NCBI GenBank assembly: GCA_016705365.1
Contig: JADIYI010000009.1
Location: 186,001 to 250,000, forward strand
Direction: 5' to 3'
Source of the DNA: Gammaproteobacteria bacterium
GTDB lineage: Bacteria > Pseudomonadota > Gammaproteobacteria > Pseudomonadales > UBA5518
DNA length: 64,000 nt
Shown: in pieces, positions 1 to 8,874 of the stretch
Position numbering within the stretch: position 1 is the stretch's first letter
Layout: each line of letters begins with the position of its first letter
Position numbers and translations under genes: made by a program
Notes under the pieces: generated by a model
The model's input: the letters and a program-made list of their open reading frames with translations, nothing else
What the model was told of the DNA's origin: nothing
Database searches by the model: none

Positions 1-185
1 ACGGGGATGATCTCGCCGTCGCGTTCGACATCGACGTCAAAGGCGGGGCGCCAGCGTGGGTAGCGGTGGTGGCGCACAATGCGTCCGCCGACGGATTTTT
101 CGATGAAGGCGAAGGCGCGACGCCATTCGGGGGCGAGTTCGCTTTGCTTTGCCGTTTCAGTCTTTTCGTTTTCCCCGCTGCCCAT
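1..185 (-). CDS. Phosphotransferase (APH-like) family protein, N-terminal fragment cut by window edge
   Basis: On the minus strand an ATG at 185-183 opens a frame that runs off the left edge (61 codons visible). The peptide starts MGSGENEK and continues with GGRIVRHHRYPRWRP and a segment DVDVERDGEIIPV. This arrangement (a Trp/Arg-rich strand followed by a short basic-acidic beta hairpin) resembles the N-terminus of uncharacterised aminoglycoside-phosphotransferase-like proteins common in sterol- and lipid-degrading proteobacteria. The kinase motifs would lie outside the window, so the family call is tentative. It is divergent from the transposase remnant at 308. Confidence 0.5.
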   Translation of the reverse strand, partial: MGSGENEKTETAKQSELAPEWRRAFAFIEKSVGGRIVRHHRYPRWRPAFDVDVERDGEIIP

Positions 186-307
186 GACGAACTCCTCCGG
201 TCGTTCAATTGGTCGATGAGTATAGCAAGCCCTGGCGTTGCAACCCATAAATAACGGCACATATATTATACTGTTGCGTGTCTTCCCCACGATGACGAGA
301 AGCCGCC

Positions 308-832
308 ATGCGACAGACCGAACTGCATCTTAGCGTTGAGGATCGTGAGGTGCTCGAACTATATCGTGCGAGCGGGTTGCACCGTGCCCGCGAAGTCAAC
401 CGGGCACACATCCTGTGCGCCCTTGATCGCGGGATCCCCGAAACCCAGATCATGGCGGTTTTGGGTGTCGGACGATCCGTGATCTGGCGCACACGCCGCG
501 CGTATCTGGCAGGGGGGACTGATTTTGCGCTGCGCGATGTTGCACGCCCCGGCAAACCGCGGCGATATGCGACCGATGTCGAGGCGAAAATTGCCGCTCT
601 CGCCTGCTCGCAACCGCCAGCAGGCGCCAAACGCTGGACACTTGAATTGCTGGAACAGGCGGCGCGCGAGCAGCCGGACATAGGCCCGATCAGCCGCGAG
701 ACAATTCGCCGCTTGCTGAAAAAAACTGCCTCAAAGCCTGGCGCAAGGTGATGTGGTGCATTGGTGTGCTGACCGAAGAATGCCGCCAGCGCAGGTACGG
801 GCTGTTCGATCTTGATGCCCGTCCGTTCCGGA
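308..832 (+). pseudogene. Truncated IS630-family transposase (N-terminal helix-turn-helix part only)
   Basis: The frame 308-751 encodes 147 residues beginning MRQTELHLSVEDREVLELYR, with two helix-turn-helix regions typical of IS630-family transposases (for example a VNRAHILCAL helix and the SRETIRRLLKK helix near the end). It stops at 751, but a -1 shift at a run of seven A restores the expected continuation (NCLKAWRKVMWCIGVLTEE, then GLFDLDARPF) to about base 832. Similarity then ends, so the DDE catalytic domain is absent. IS630 elements often use a -1 frameshift between two reading frames, so the A run may be programmed rather than a mutation; the missing catalytic half means the element is dead either way. 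No right-hand inverted repeat can be placed. Confidence 0.75.
719..725 (+). other. A7 slippery run at the transposase frame junction
   Basis: Seven consecutive A residues follow the Leu-Leu codons of the IS630-type frame. Reading on in frame 0 gives KKTASKPGAR and a stop; slipping by -1 gives the family-typical W-R-K-V-M-W-C-I-G segment. Poly-A runs at this place are known programmed frameshift sites in IS630-type elements. Whether it is programmed here is an inference from position. Confidence 0.5.
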
Positions 833-894
833 TGACGACGACGCGCGCACCGGCCGGCCCACTGCCCGGCGCGGGCGCGTCGCCTTCCCGAAGC

Positions 895-3315
895 TTATTT
901 CACCTCGACGGTCACTTTCGGAATGCGGCCGTTGAAGCGTGATTTCTGCTCCGAGCCGATTGCCTCGACGACCGGCGTGCCGAGATCGATGCCCACATCG
1001 GCGGTCTCGTCCGCGGAGAAGAGGCCGGCCTGTGTATGCGCGAGTCGGCCCTCGGCAACCTTCTCGCCGTTCACATACAGCACGCCCAGGCCGCCCTTGC
1101 CGGGGCCGCCTCCGTCATAGCTGAAATCGTAGCGCAGCGTCGCCTTGCCGGGCGCAAGCGGCTTCGCAGCGGCGATCGAAACGTGCTCCAGACCGAGGAA
1201 GTTGTAGTCGTACGCCGGCACGCCGTTCTTGACGTACAGCGACCAGCCACCAAAACGCCCGCCCTGCGCGAGGATGGTGCCGTTCCCGCCGCCTGCCGGT
1301 ACCTCGATCTCCGCCGTGATCGTCTTGGACCTGTTCTTCACGTTGATGAAGACCGCCTCCATCATGCCGGTCATGCCTTCGGCCAGGGTCAGCGAGGTGC
1401 GCCCCGCCATCAGGTCCGGGCGGCCGACCAGCTTGGCATCGAGCCGCTCGAACACGCGGTCGTCGATGGGTAGCACGTGGTACTTTTCGGCTTCCGTCAT
1501 GAAGACGGCCTGCAACTCGGCCAGCTTCTTCGGGTCCCTGGCGGCGAGGTCGTTGGTCAGGCTGAAGTCGGCGCGCACGTCGTACAGTTCCCAGGCATCC
1601 TTGTCCAGCGGATTGCGCCCCTTGGCTTCCCATGGCGCGCGATGGATGGTGCGCGCAAACCAGCCGTGGTCATAGATGGCGCGGTTGCCGGCTATCTCGA
1701 AGTACTGGGTAGTGTGGCGCTCACTGGCCTTGGCGTCATCGAAGGTATAGGCGAGACTCGTGCCTTCCATCGGGATCTGCGGCGTGCCATTCACCGTCTT
1801 CGGCTCGGGCAGGCCGATCACCTGAAGGATGGTCGGCGCGACATCGATGACATGCCCGAACTGGCTGCGGATCCCGCTCTTCGCCTTGATGCCCTGCGGC
1901 CAGCTCACCACCATTCCGTTGCGCGTGCCGCCGAAGTCCGAGGGCACCTGCTTCATCCAGCCGAACGGGGCATCGAAGCCCACCGCCCAGCCGGCCGCCA
2001 TGTGGGGGTAGGTCTCGGGGCTGCCCCACTTGTCGATGAGCTTCAACATGTCCTCAACTTTTTCGGGTACCCCGTTGAAGTAGGTGTACTCGTTGAACAT
2101 GCCGTTCTGGCCGCCCTCGCCGCTGGTGCCGTTGTCGCCGGCGATGTAGAAGACGAGGGTGTTGTCGGCCTGGCCGACATCCTCGAAGGCCTGCAGCATG
2201 CGGCCGATCTCGTGGTCGGTATGATCGGCGAAGGCGGCGAAAACCTCGGCCTGGTGCGCAAACAGCCGCTTCTCGTCGGCGGAAAGCGTGTCCCAGTCCT
2301 TGATCGCCGCGGGCTTTGGCGCCAGCCTGGTCCCCGGCGGCACGATGCCCATCTCGATCTGCCGCGCCAGGCTTTCCTCGCGCAGCTTGTCCCAGCCCTG
2401 GTCGAACTTGCCCTTCCACTTGGCGATCCACTCCTTCGGGACGTGGTGCGGCGCGTGCGTGGCGCCGGGGGCGAAGTAGACGAAGGATGGCTTGTCGGGT
2501 GTCAAGGCCTTCTGGTACTTGATCCAGGCCACCGCCTGGTTGGCCATGTCGGTCGTGAAATGGTAGTTCGGATCACTCGGCAGTTCGACCTGATGGGTAC
2601 CATCGAAAATGTACGGAGCCCACTGGTTGGTCTCGCCGCCGATGAAGCCGTAGAACTTGTCGAAACCCTGCCGCGTCGGCCAGCGATCGAAGGGGCCGGA
2701 GATGCTGGCCTCCCAGGATGCCGTTTCATGCCACTTGCCGAAGGCCGCCGTGCTGTAACCGTTGAGGCGCAGCATCTCGGCCAGCGGGGCGGTCGCGTTC
2801 GGGATCTGCCCGGTTTCGCCGGGCATCGACGTCGCCATTTCGGTGATGAAACCCATGTTCACCGTGTGATGGTTGCGCCCCGACTTGAGTGCGGCTCTGG
2901 TCGGCGAGCACAGCGCAGTCGTGTGGAAGTTGTTGTAGCGCAGGCCGTTCTGGGCCAGGCCGTCGAGTGTCGGCATGGGAACCGGGCCGCCGAAGGTGCT
3001 CGGCACACCGAAGCCCAGGTCGTCTATCAGCACGATGACGACGTTGGGCGCGCCCTTGGGCGCCTTCACCTCGAAGCGCGGCGGAGGCGTCACTTGCCGC
3101 GCGTCGAGCTCCTTGTACAGCGGCCGCTTCGGCTCCTGGATGGGCAGTACCGTCCGGTCGGGTTCTGCCTCGGGTGCCGCATGCGCCGGGGCGGGCAAAC
3201 CGCCCGCTGCAAGAAGCAATGCGCCGACAAGCGCAGCAAGACGTATTCCAGGCTTGCGCTTCGCCGTGTCGCTCGCCGCAGCCCACTCTCCACCGTAACT
3301 GTTGTTGTTGTTCAT
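895..3315 (-). CDS. Secreted arylsulfatase, FGly (Cys-type) sulfatase family, with C-terminal beta-sandwich domain
   Basis: An 806-residue sulfatase predicted to hydrolyse sulfate esters outside the cytoplasm. The start is supported by GGAGAACTCC just before ATG at 3315. Residues 1-46 form a long signal region ending AHA. The metal-binding Asp pair is in VLIDDLGFG (98-99). The formylglycine motif CSPTR (Cys136 to Arg140) is of the cysteine type, so a formylglycine-generating enzyme is needed; none is in the window. Residues after about 610 form a separate beta-rich domain (GGWSLYVKNG; FNGRIPKVTVEV at the end) shared with the sulfatases at 28138 and 32072. The gene lies 30 bases after the small unknown gene at 3346 and is probably in an operon with it and the WS/DGAT gene. 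Substrate unknown. Confidence 0.92.
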   Translation of the reverse strand: MNNNNSYGGEWAAASDTAKRKPGIRLAALVGALLLAAGGLPAPAHAAPEAEPDRTVLPIQEPKRPLYKELDARQVTPPPRFEVKAPKGAPNVVIVLIDDLGFGVPSTFGGPVPMPTLDGLAQNGLRYNNFHTTALCSPTRAALKSGRNHHTVNMGFITEMATSMPGETGQIPNATAPLAEMLRLNGYSTAAFGKWHETASWEASISGPFDRWPTRQGFDKFYGFIGGETNQWAPYIFDGTHQVELPSDPNYHFTTDMANQAVAWIKYQKALTPDKPSFVYFAPGATHAPHHVPKEWIAKWKGKFDQGWDKLREESLARQIEMGIVPPGTRLAPKPAAIKDWDTLSADEKRLFAHQAEVFAAFADHTDHEIGRMLQAFEDVGQADNTLVFYIAGDNGTSGEGGQNGMFNEYTYFNGVPEKVEDMLKLIDKWGSPETYPHMAAGWAVGFDAPFGWMKQVPSDFGGTRNGMVVSWPQGIKAKSGIRSQFGHVIDVAPTILQVIGLPEPKTVNGTPQIPMEGTSLAYTFDDAKASERHTTQYFEIAGNRAIYDHGWFARTIHRAPWEAKGRNPLDKDAWELYDVRADFSLTNDLAARDPKKLAELQAVFMTEAEKYHVLPIDDRVFERLDAKLVGRPDLMAGRTSLTLAEGMTGMMEAVFINVKNRSKTITAEIEVPAGGGNGTILAQGGRFGGWSLYVKNGVPAYDYNFLGLEHVSIAAAKPLAPGKATLRYDFSYDGGGPGKGGLGVLYVNGEKVAEGRLAHTQAGLFSADETADVGIDLGTPVVEAIGSEQKSRFNGRIPKVTVEVK

Positions 3316-3345
3316 GGAGTTCTCCTTTCCTGGTTCAAAACGGCT

Positions 3346-3714
3346 TCACATTGAATAACTTTCCATCCACCCTTGCGGACAGTCAGGATCAACTCGGTCA
3401 AGGCGTGCCAGCGCCCTGTTCGCCAGGTCGAGAATTTGCGCCTTGGTCGCCCCTCTGACGTTGAGCGCGATGAGCAAGCCACCTTCGGCAACGACCTGGA
3501 TCAATGAGGTGTCGGGATGATAGTGGCCAAATCGGCCGATGTCGATCCGCTCTCCTTCTGCTTCCGGATCAACCATATCGCTGGCGATCATGCCTCGCCG
3601 CAATTTTTCGGAAATCGACTGCCACCTGGGTGCAGGGGCCTGCGCACGCTGTTCTTCGCGCGACGGGGTGATGCCGGTATCCAACGAAGCGCCGCCAAAC
3701 CCCGCACGGTGCAT
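3346..3714 (-). CDS. Small protein of unknown function between WS/DGAT and sulfatase genes
   Basis: A 122-residue protein if translation starts at the ATG at 3714, 16 bases after the WS/DGAT stop; a longer open frame to 3897 overlaps that gene out of frame and is Arg/Pro-rich, so it is probably not translated. There is no signal peptide. The second half (GRFGHYHPDTSLIQVVAEGG followed by a helix ILDLANRALARLD) looks like an alpha/beta fold of about 80 residues. I do not recognise the family. Its tight placement between a lipid acyltransferase and a sulfatase suggests co-expression with both. Confidence 0.55.
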   Translation of the reverse strand: MHRAGFGGASLDTGITPSREEQRAQAPAPRWQSISEKLRRGMIASDMVDPEAEGERIDIGRFGHYHPDTSLIQVVAEGGLLIALNVRGATKAQILDLANRALARLDRVDPDCPQGWMESYSM

Positions 3715-3730
3715 TGCGGCTACCCGATAC

Positions 3731-5212
3731 TCAGGATTTCCCGGCTTTCGCGCGTTTTGCCGTTGTCCCCGCTTTCGCGGTGGTGCGCACCGGCCTGGCC
3801 CGCGACCTGGTGCCGGTGCGTCGTCCGGCCGCATTTCCAGCCAGTTGCAGATACTCGCGCAACGCCTCGTCCAGGCCCTCCGCGATCGCCCATGCATCGG
3901 GTACCAGTTCCGGGTCGCAGGTGATGCCGAAATCGATCTTGTCCACGTAGCTGACGCAGGTGAAGTTGAGGCCCACGCCGTTGACGAGCAGCGAGATCGG
4001 ATACATCGCCTCGATCCGCGCGCCGGCGAGATACATCGGCCTGGTGCTGCCCTTCACGTTGGAGACCAGGAAGTTGCAGTTCATGCCGGAACGCACCATT
4101 TCCGGTGTCAGCGCACGGGTGATCAACCCCACCGCGATCGGCGGCAATGAGTTGATCAGTTCGAACACCGAGGATTTCCCGCTGCGCGCCGTGCGTTTCG
4201 CCGCATCGGTCTCGTCGTTGATTGCGCGCAATCGCGCGACCGGATCGGCGCATTGGGCAGGCAGGCCGATATTGGCCGTGGTCAGCGCGTTGCTCGCCGC
4301 CGAATCGCTCTCCTTGCGCAGCGACACCGCCATGTTCACCCGAACCGGCTGCTCCGGCAGCGCGTCGTGCTGCAGCAGGTAGTTGCGCATCGTTGTCGTG
4401 ATGAGCGCCAGCACCACATCGTTGATCGACACCTCGAAATGATTCTTTACCCGCTTTACGCCGCCAAGCGCCAGCGAGCGGCAAACAAACCCACGCTGCG
4501 TGCCGACCGCCCCGTTGCAGGGTAGCGGCAGCGCTTTTTGCCGGGGCCTCCCTGGCGAGTCCGAACCGGAGCGCCGCGAGCTCTCCGGACGCAGCATCGA
4601 CCACACATGCCGTCCGCTGCGCAGCGGAAGCTGCGCCAGATTGCCCACCGTGCGCGCATAGAGCTCGAGTTCACCCGGCGCACCGCCGGTCCGTGCCTGC
4701 GACAACTCGAGCGGCACCGCGCGCGGCGGCGGGTCCGGCGCGAAATCACACAGCGCCTCGCCGATCTTCTGCGCGCCCTGCCCGTCCATCATGCAATGGT
4801 GCAGCTTCTGCAGCAGGCCGAAACGCCCGTCCTGCAATCCCTCGATGAACCAGATCTCCCACAGTGGCCGCGAGCGATCGAGGCGATGGCTGTACAGGAA
4901 GGCCGCGAGTTCGGTGAGGGCCTTCATATCGCCGGGTGCGGGCACCGCGATCCGGTGAATGTGTCGCTCGAAGCTGAATTTCTCGTCCTCGACCCAATAC
5001 GGCAGGTCCAGCCCAAAAGGAGCTTCCTCGAGCTTCCAGCGAAACTGGGGGATCTGCCCCAGACGCGCGCCGATGAACGACTTGAGCTTCTCGAAACAGA
5101 AATCGGGGGATTCGTCCGCATTCAGGATCACCAGACCTGCGGTGTGCTGGTACGAGTTGTCGCTCTCGGTGCTGACAAAGAGGTTTGCGGACTCGGCTAG
5201 TTGCAACATCAT
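3731..5212 (-). CDS. Wax ester synthase / diacylglycerol O-acyltransferase (WS/DGAT)
   Basis: A 493-residue protein of the WS/DGAT family, which esterifies acyl-CoA to fatty alcohols or diacylglycerol at the inner membrane and lipid bodies. The active-site motif HHxxxDG is HHCMMDG (138-144), and the usual LDRSRPLWE block precedes it at 111-119. The C-terminal domain carries the expected NLVSNVKGS-like stretch (NFLVSNVKGSTRP). The last about 35 residues are a Lys/Arg/Ala-rich tail not usual for the family. The gene heads a likely operon with the small unknown gene and the sulfatase, and is divergent from the hydrolase/WS-DGAT operon starting at 5400, so this genome region has two such enzymes in two transcription units. 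Confidence 0.92.
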   Translation of the reverse strand: MMLQLAESANLFVSTESDNSYQHTAGLVILNADESPDFCFEKLKSFIGARLGQIPQFRWKLEEAPFGLDLPYWVEDEKFSFERHIHRIAVPAPGDMKALTELAAFLYSHRLDRSRPLWEIWFIEGLQDGRFGLLQKLHHCMMDGQGAQKIGEALCDFAPDPPPRAVPLELSQARTGGAPGELELYARTVGNLAQLPLRSGRHVWSMLRPESSRRSGSDSPGRPRQKALPLPCNGAVGTQRGFVCRSLALGGVKRVKNHFEVSINDVVLALITTTMRNYLLQHDALPEQPVRVNMAVSLRKESDSAASNALTTANIGLPAQCADPVARLRAINDETDAAKRTARSGKSSVFELINSLPPIAVGLITRALTPEMVRSGMNCNFLVSNVKGSTRPMYLAGARIEAMYPISLLVNGVGLNFTCVSYVDKIDFGITCDPELVPDAWAIAEGLDEALREYLQLAGNAAGRRTGTRSRARPVRTTAKAGTTAKRAKAGKS

Positions 5213-5399
5213 GGATACCTGTCATCTGATGGAGCCATCGGAGCGCATTCTCGCAGCCCGCTGCATCGTACCGGCTTGACCTCGATCAGCAAAACGAAGT
5301 GCCGGCCATGTCTGCCATTGAACTCCGGTGCCCGACATCAGTAAATTGGAGCAATGTATCCAGCATCGATACGCCCGAACCGTGGCAAAGGGTCCCGCC

Positions 5400-6347
5400 A
5401 TGAATCCTGATCCGGATCGTTCCGACAGTTCGGCCGCAGCCATCCTGGAGCTGCCGCCGCTGACCACGACCAGACTGCCCGGGGGATCGGTGTCTTACCG
5501 GGAAACCAGTGGTCCGCCGGGTGCGCCGGCCGTCGTGCTGCTGCACGGCTTCCTGGCGACGTCGGGGCTCAACTGGATGCACGCTTACGCACCGCTTGGA
5601 CAGCATTTCCGGGTCATTGCGCCCGATCTGTGCGGTCATGGTGGCGATGCCTTCGAGCGGCGGAACTTCACGCTCGAACACTGCGCGGACGATGTCGCCG
5701 CGCTGATTGCGATACTGGGGTTGAAGCAGGTGATCGTCGTCGGCTACTCGATGGGCGGCATGGTGGCCCAGCTCGTGGCGCGGCGCCATGGCGCCCTGAT
5801 CGGGGGCATGGTTCTCTCGGGCGTGGACTGGGGCTCGCGAGAGTATGGCCGGGTCTCGAAACTGCTCTCCCCCGTGTTCATGGAGGCGACCCTGCGCCTG
5901 ATACATCTGCAGGTCTGCCTGTTGCGCGTGCCGGTGTCGCTGTTGCGTCGCTTGAACCCGGGAGTGCGGAGCGAGCGCGGTGCGCTCCGCGTGGCCGCCG
6001 GTGAAATGAGCGGTCACCACCCCAGGGCGATCGGCGGTGCGACGCGCGCGATCACGCTGTTTCGCAGCATCGAGTGGCTCGGCGAGATCACGGTGCCGAC
6101 GACCGTGCTGGTCACGCTGCGCGACCGGCTGTTTCCACAGGCGGAGCAGCGTCGGATGGCCCGGGCCGTCGCGGCGCAGGTGCACGAATTCAACGGTGGC
6201 CACGTCTCGGCGCGCTTGCCGGAGTATTCGGCCGCCCTCGTTGCGGCCTGCCTGAACGTGAGTTCGCGAATGGAAGGCGGCAACAAGGTAGCCGGCAGAA
6301 GTAAGCGGTCTTCAGCGCGCAGCCCGGGCATCCATGTTGCGGCTTAG
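5400..6347 (+). CDS. Alpha/beta hydrolase (esterase/lipase-like)
   Basis: A 315-residue alpha/beta hydrolase. The start at 5400 (MNPDPDRSD) fits the family length better than an in-frame ATG at 5328. The oxyanion region is VVLLHGF (46-52), the nucleophile Ser117 sits in VVGYSMGG, the probable acid is the Asp of LRDRLFP and the base the His of FNGGHVSARLPE. There is no signal peptide, so it should act in the cytoplasm. Its 3' end overlaps the following WS/DGAT gene by 14 bases, indicating translational coupling; this context suggests a lipase or esterase acting on storage lipid or on acyl-ester substrates. Confidence 0.85.
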   Translation: MNPDPDRSDSSAAAILELPPLTTTRLPGGSVSYRETSGPPGAPAVVLLHGFLATSGLNWMHAYAPLGQHFRVIAPDLCGHGGDAFERRNFTLEHCADDVAALIAILGLKQVIVVGYSMGGMVAQLVARRHGALIGGMVLSGVDWGSREYGRVSKLLSPVFMEATLRLIHLQVCLLRVPVSLLRRLNPGVRSERGALRVAAGEMSGHHPRAIGGATRAITLFRSIEWLGEITVPTTVLVTLRDRLFPQAEQRRMARAVAAQVHEFNGGHVSARLPEYSAALVAACLNVSSRMEGGNKVAGRSKRSSARSPGIHVAA

Positions 6348-7737
6348 CGGCCAGGATGCGTATTTCCTCTACCAGGAAACGCAGACCACGCCGATGCACA
6401 CGCTGAAGATCCTGGTGGGCAGGCCAACGGGGGAACGGGTTCCGACATTCAGCGAAATCAAGCAGGCGATCAGCGCCAGCCTTGACAATATGCCGGGCTT
6501 CAGACGCCGCATCGTCGGGGTTCCGTTCGGTTTGCATCATCCGGTGGCCATCGAGGATCCGGAATTCGACATCGATCTCCATGTGCACCGTCTCGCCGCG
6601 CCGGCACCCGGCGGCGCCAGCGAGCTCGACGAGGTGATCGCGCAGATTTCCTCGTATCCACTCGATCGCTCGCGGCCCCTGTGGGATCTGTGGATGATCG
6701 AGGGGCTGGCAAACGGCCGTGTCGCCTACGTCGCAAAAGTACATCATGCCATTGCCGACGGACAGGCCTCGGTCAACCAGCTTGAACGGATCCTGGGTTC
6801 CGCGCGGCGCGAGCTGCCGGATGCTCCGGTAAAGCAGTGGCAGCCCGAGTCGGTTCCCTCGATGGGTCGGCTCATCGCCGATGCGCTGCGCGATCAGTTG
6901 GGCGATATAAGGCGCCTGCCCGGGCTGATCGGCAAGACACTGCAAAGCCTGCACCGGGTCTACCTGCGCATTCGCACCGGACCGCTCGATATTACGCTCC
7001 CATCCGACGCTCCCGTCACGCCCTTCAACCGATCCCTGTGTGGGCAGCGCGATTTCGCGAGCGTGCACTTTGCCCTGGCCGACTTCAAGGCCATCAAGGC
7101 GGGCCTGGGCGGAACCGTCAACGATGCGGTGCTTGCAGTGGTGGCAGGGGCGCTGCGCGACTACCTGCTTGCCCGGCAGCAGCTGCCCGCAAAACCGCTC
7201 GTGGCATCGATACCGGCAGCCGGGATCGAGGATGATGGCGCCCGGCGGACGTTCGGCAACAGGGCTTCGGGGATCATGGTTTACCTGCGCACCGATCTCG
7301 CAGATCCATTGCAGCGCTATGCGGCTACGCGTGAGGCCATGAGCGCAAGCAAGGAACTGCTCGAACTGCTGGGACGCAACACCTTTCACAGTTGGGCGAG
7401 CTATGTTCCGCCGCTGCTCTACACGCTGGCGCAACGTCTCAAGGTGCATTTCCGTATCGCGGAACGCGGCGCGCGCACCATGAACCTGATCGTGTCGAAC
7501 GTACCGGGACCGCGTTACGGCGAGCCGATGATGGATTTCGAGGTCGAGGAACTCTACTCCGGAGGCCCCCTGCTCGAGGGGGTCGCGCTCAATATCACCG
7601 TCTGGAGCTTTCGGGATCAACTGAGTTTTGGGCTCGTGGCCTGCCGCAAGGCGGTGCCTGACCTGCACGACCTGGCGCAGGGGCTTGTCATGCAGCACAA
7701 CGTGCTGCTGCAGTTGGCCGAGCGGCACGGCGCATGA
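6334..7737 (+). CDS. Wax ester synthase / diacylglycerol O-acyltransferase (WS/DGAT), second copy
   Basis: A 467-residue WS/DGAT. The active-site motif is HHAIADG (137-143), preceded by LDRSRPLWDLW; the C-terminal half has LIVSNVPGPRYG, a standard family block. It is clearly a distant paralogue of the enzyme at 3731 rather than a recent duplicate. The gene overlaps the hydrolases on both sides (14 bases with 5400-6347, and an ATGA overlap at 7734-7737), giving a hydrolase, synthase, hydrolase operon that could both make and turn over neutral lipids. Confidence 0.92.
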   Translation: MLRLSGQDAYFLYQETQTTPMHTLKILVGRPTGERVPTFSEIKQAISASLDNMPGFRRRIVGVPFGLHHPVAIEDPEFDIDLHVHRLAAPAPGGASELDEVIAQISSYPLDRSRPLWDLWMIEGLANGRVAYVAKVHHAIADGQASVNQLERILGSARRELPDAPVKQWQPESVPSMGRLIADALRDQLGDIRRLPGLIGKTLQSLHRVYLRIRTGPLDITLPSDAPVTPFNRSLCGQRDFASVHFALADFKAIKAGLGGTVNDAVLAVVAGALRDYLLARQQLPAKPLVASIPAAGIEDDGARRTFGNRASGIMVYLRTDLADPLQRYAATREAMSASKELLELLGRNTFHSWASYVPPLLYTLAQRLKVHFRIAERGARTMNLIVSNVPGPRYGEPMMDFEVEELYSGGPLLEGVALNITVWSFRDQLSFGLVACRKAVPDLHDLAQGLVMQHNVLLQLAERHGA

Positions 7738-8645
7738 GCACGACCCACACGTGGACGGTGATCGACAAACGCCGCAACCGCAAGCTGGCGGTGGCGATCA
7801 CCGGCAAGCGCGGCTTGCCCTTCGTCTGGGGGCACGCGCTGCAGTGCAGCATGCAGGCAGATGAAGCCAGCACCATATTTGACTGGCCGGGGCTCGCAAC
7901 CACCGTGCAGCTGATTCGCTACGACGCGCGAGCGCACGGCGAGTCCTGCGCCGAGCACGATCCGCAGGCTTGCCGCTGGGAGTCGCTGGCCCGCGACATG
8001 TGGCGGGTGGCCGAGGACTGTGGCGCGAACACCGCCGTGCTCGGAGGTGCCTCGATGGGATGCGCCACGGCGCTGCATGCCGCGATGCTGCATCCCGAGC
8101 GGGTACTGGGTCTGGTGCTGGTCATTCCGCCGACCGCATGGGAACTGCGGCCACGCCAGGCCCGGGCATACCGGATCATGGCGCGAGTGGTGCGTTTTAC
8201 CGGCAGGCTGCCGTTCCGCCTGGCCGCGAGCATGCTCGGCAAGGCCACGCCCGGCACCCCGCTGCGGGCAATGGCGCGCGCGGTGGTGCGCGAACTCGCA
8301 ACGCGGGATCCGCGCAATGTCGAGGCCGCGTTCAACGGAGCCGCTTTGTCTGACCTGCCATCACCCGACGGGTTGGTACGGCTCGACATGCCGACACTGA
8401 TCCTCGCGTGGCAGAACGATACCGCCCACCCGATCGGGGTGGCGCAAAGGCTGGCCAGCCTGCTGCCCGATGCCACGCTGGTCGTTGCCGAGAATGATGC
8501 GGCAATCCGGCGCTGGCCCGAAGAGGTGGCACGCTTTCTCGATTCGATCCGCCGGCAGCGCTCAAAGGCGCGGGCTCGGGTTCGCCGTCGTCAAGTGGCT
8601 GGTAATATGCACGCAAGTCCCATCGCTTCGCTGTCCCGGCCTTGA
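7734..8645 (+). CDS. Alpha/beta hydrolase with atypical C-terminus
   Basis: A 303-residue alpha/beta hydrolase starting at the ATGA overlap with the WS/DGAT gene. The nucleophile Ser107 is in LGGASMGCA, and the region DARAHGES matches the usual D-x-R-G-H-G-x-S type block with one substitution. The likely acid is in WQNDTAHPIG. Near the end, where family members normally carry the catalytic His before a W-P-x-x-V helix, the sequence reads AENDAAIRRWPEEV with no His. It may be inactive, use a different base, or be a non-hydrolytic member. Third gene of the neutral-lipid operon. Confidence 0.75.
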   Translation: MSTTHTWTVIDKRRNRKLAVAITGKRGLPFVWGHALQCSMQADEASTIFDWPGLATTVQLIRYDARAHGESCAEHDPQACRWESLARDMWRVAEDCGANTAVLGGASMGCATALHAAMLHPERVLGLVLVIPPTAWELRPRQARAYRIMARVVRFTGRLPFRLAASMLGKATPGTPLRAMARAVVRELATRDPRNVEAAFNGAALSDLPSPDGLVRLDMPTLILAWQNDTAHPIGVAQRLASLLPDATLVVAENDAAIRRWPEEVARFLDSIRRQRSKARARVRRRQVAGNMHASPIASLSRP

Positions 8646-8874
8646 TTGAAGTCAAAGCCGGGGGCGCGGATAAAATATATCGTCGGTTCTTTATTCGGCT
8701 TGGGCTCCCGCTGTTCCGCTCCTGCTCCGGATGCTACAGTGCCGCGCAACCGGCCAACCACGTGGCCTTGCCGCATGGCCGAGCTTACCGACCGGGCCAG
8801 CGGCGTCGGATCCGGCCCGACGACAGCGCAAGCCTCAATACCCGAACCCATCAACCTTCAGGACATCCACCTGT

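Noticed and set aside
1477..3354. Long plus-strand open frame (625 codons) opposite the first sulfatase
   Set aside because: A shadow frame produced by high GC content opposite a clear sulfatase; composition is Arg/Val/Leu-rich without a family.
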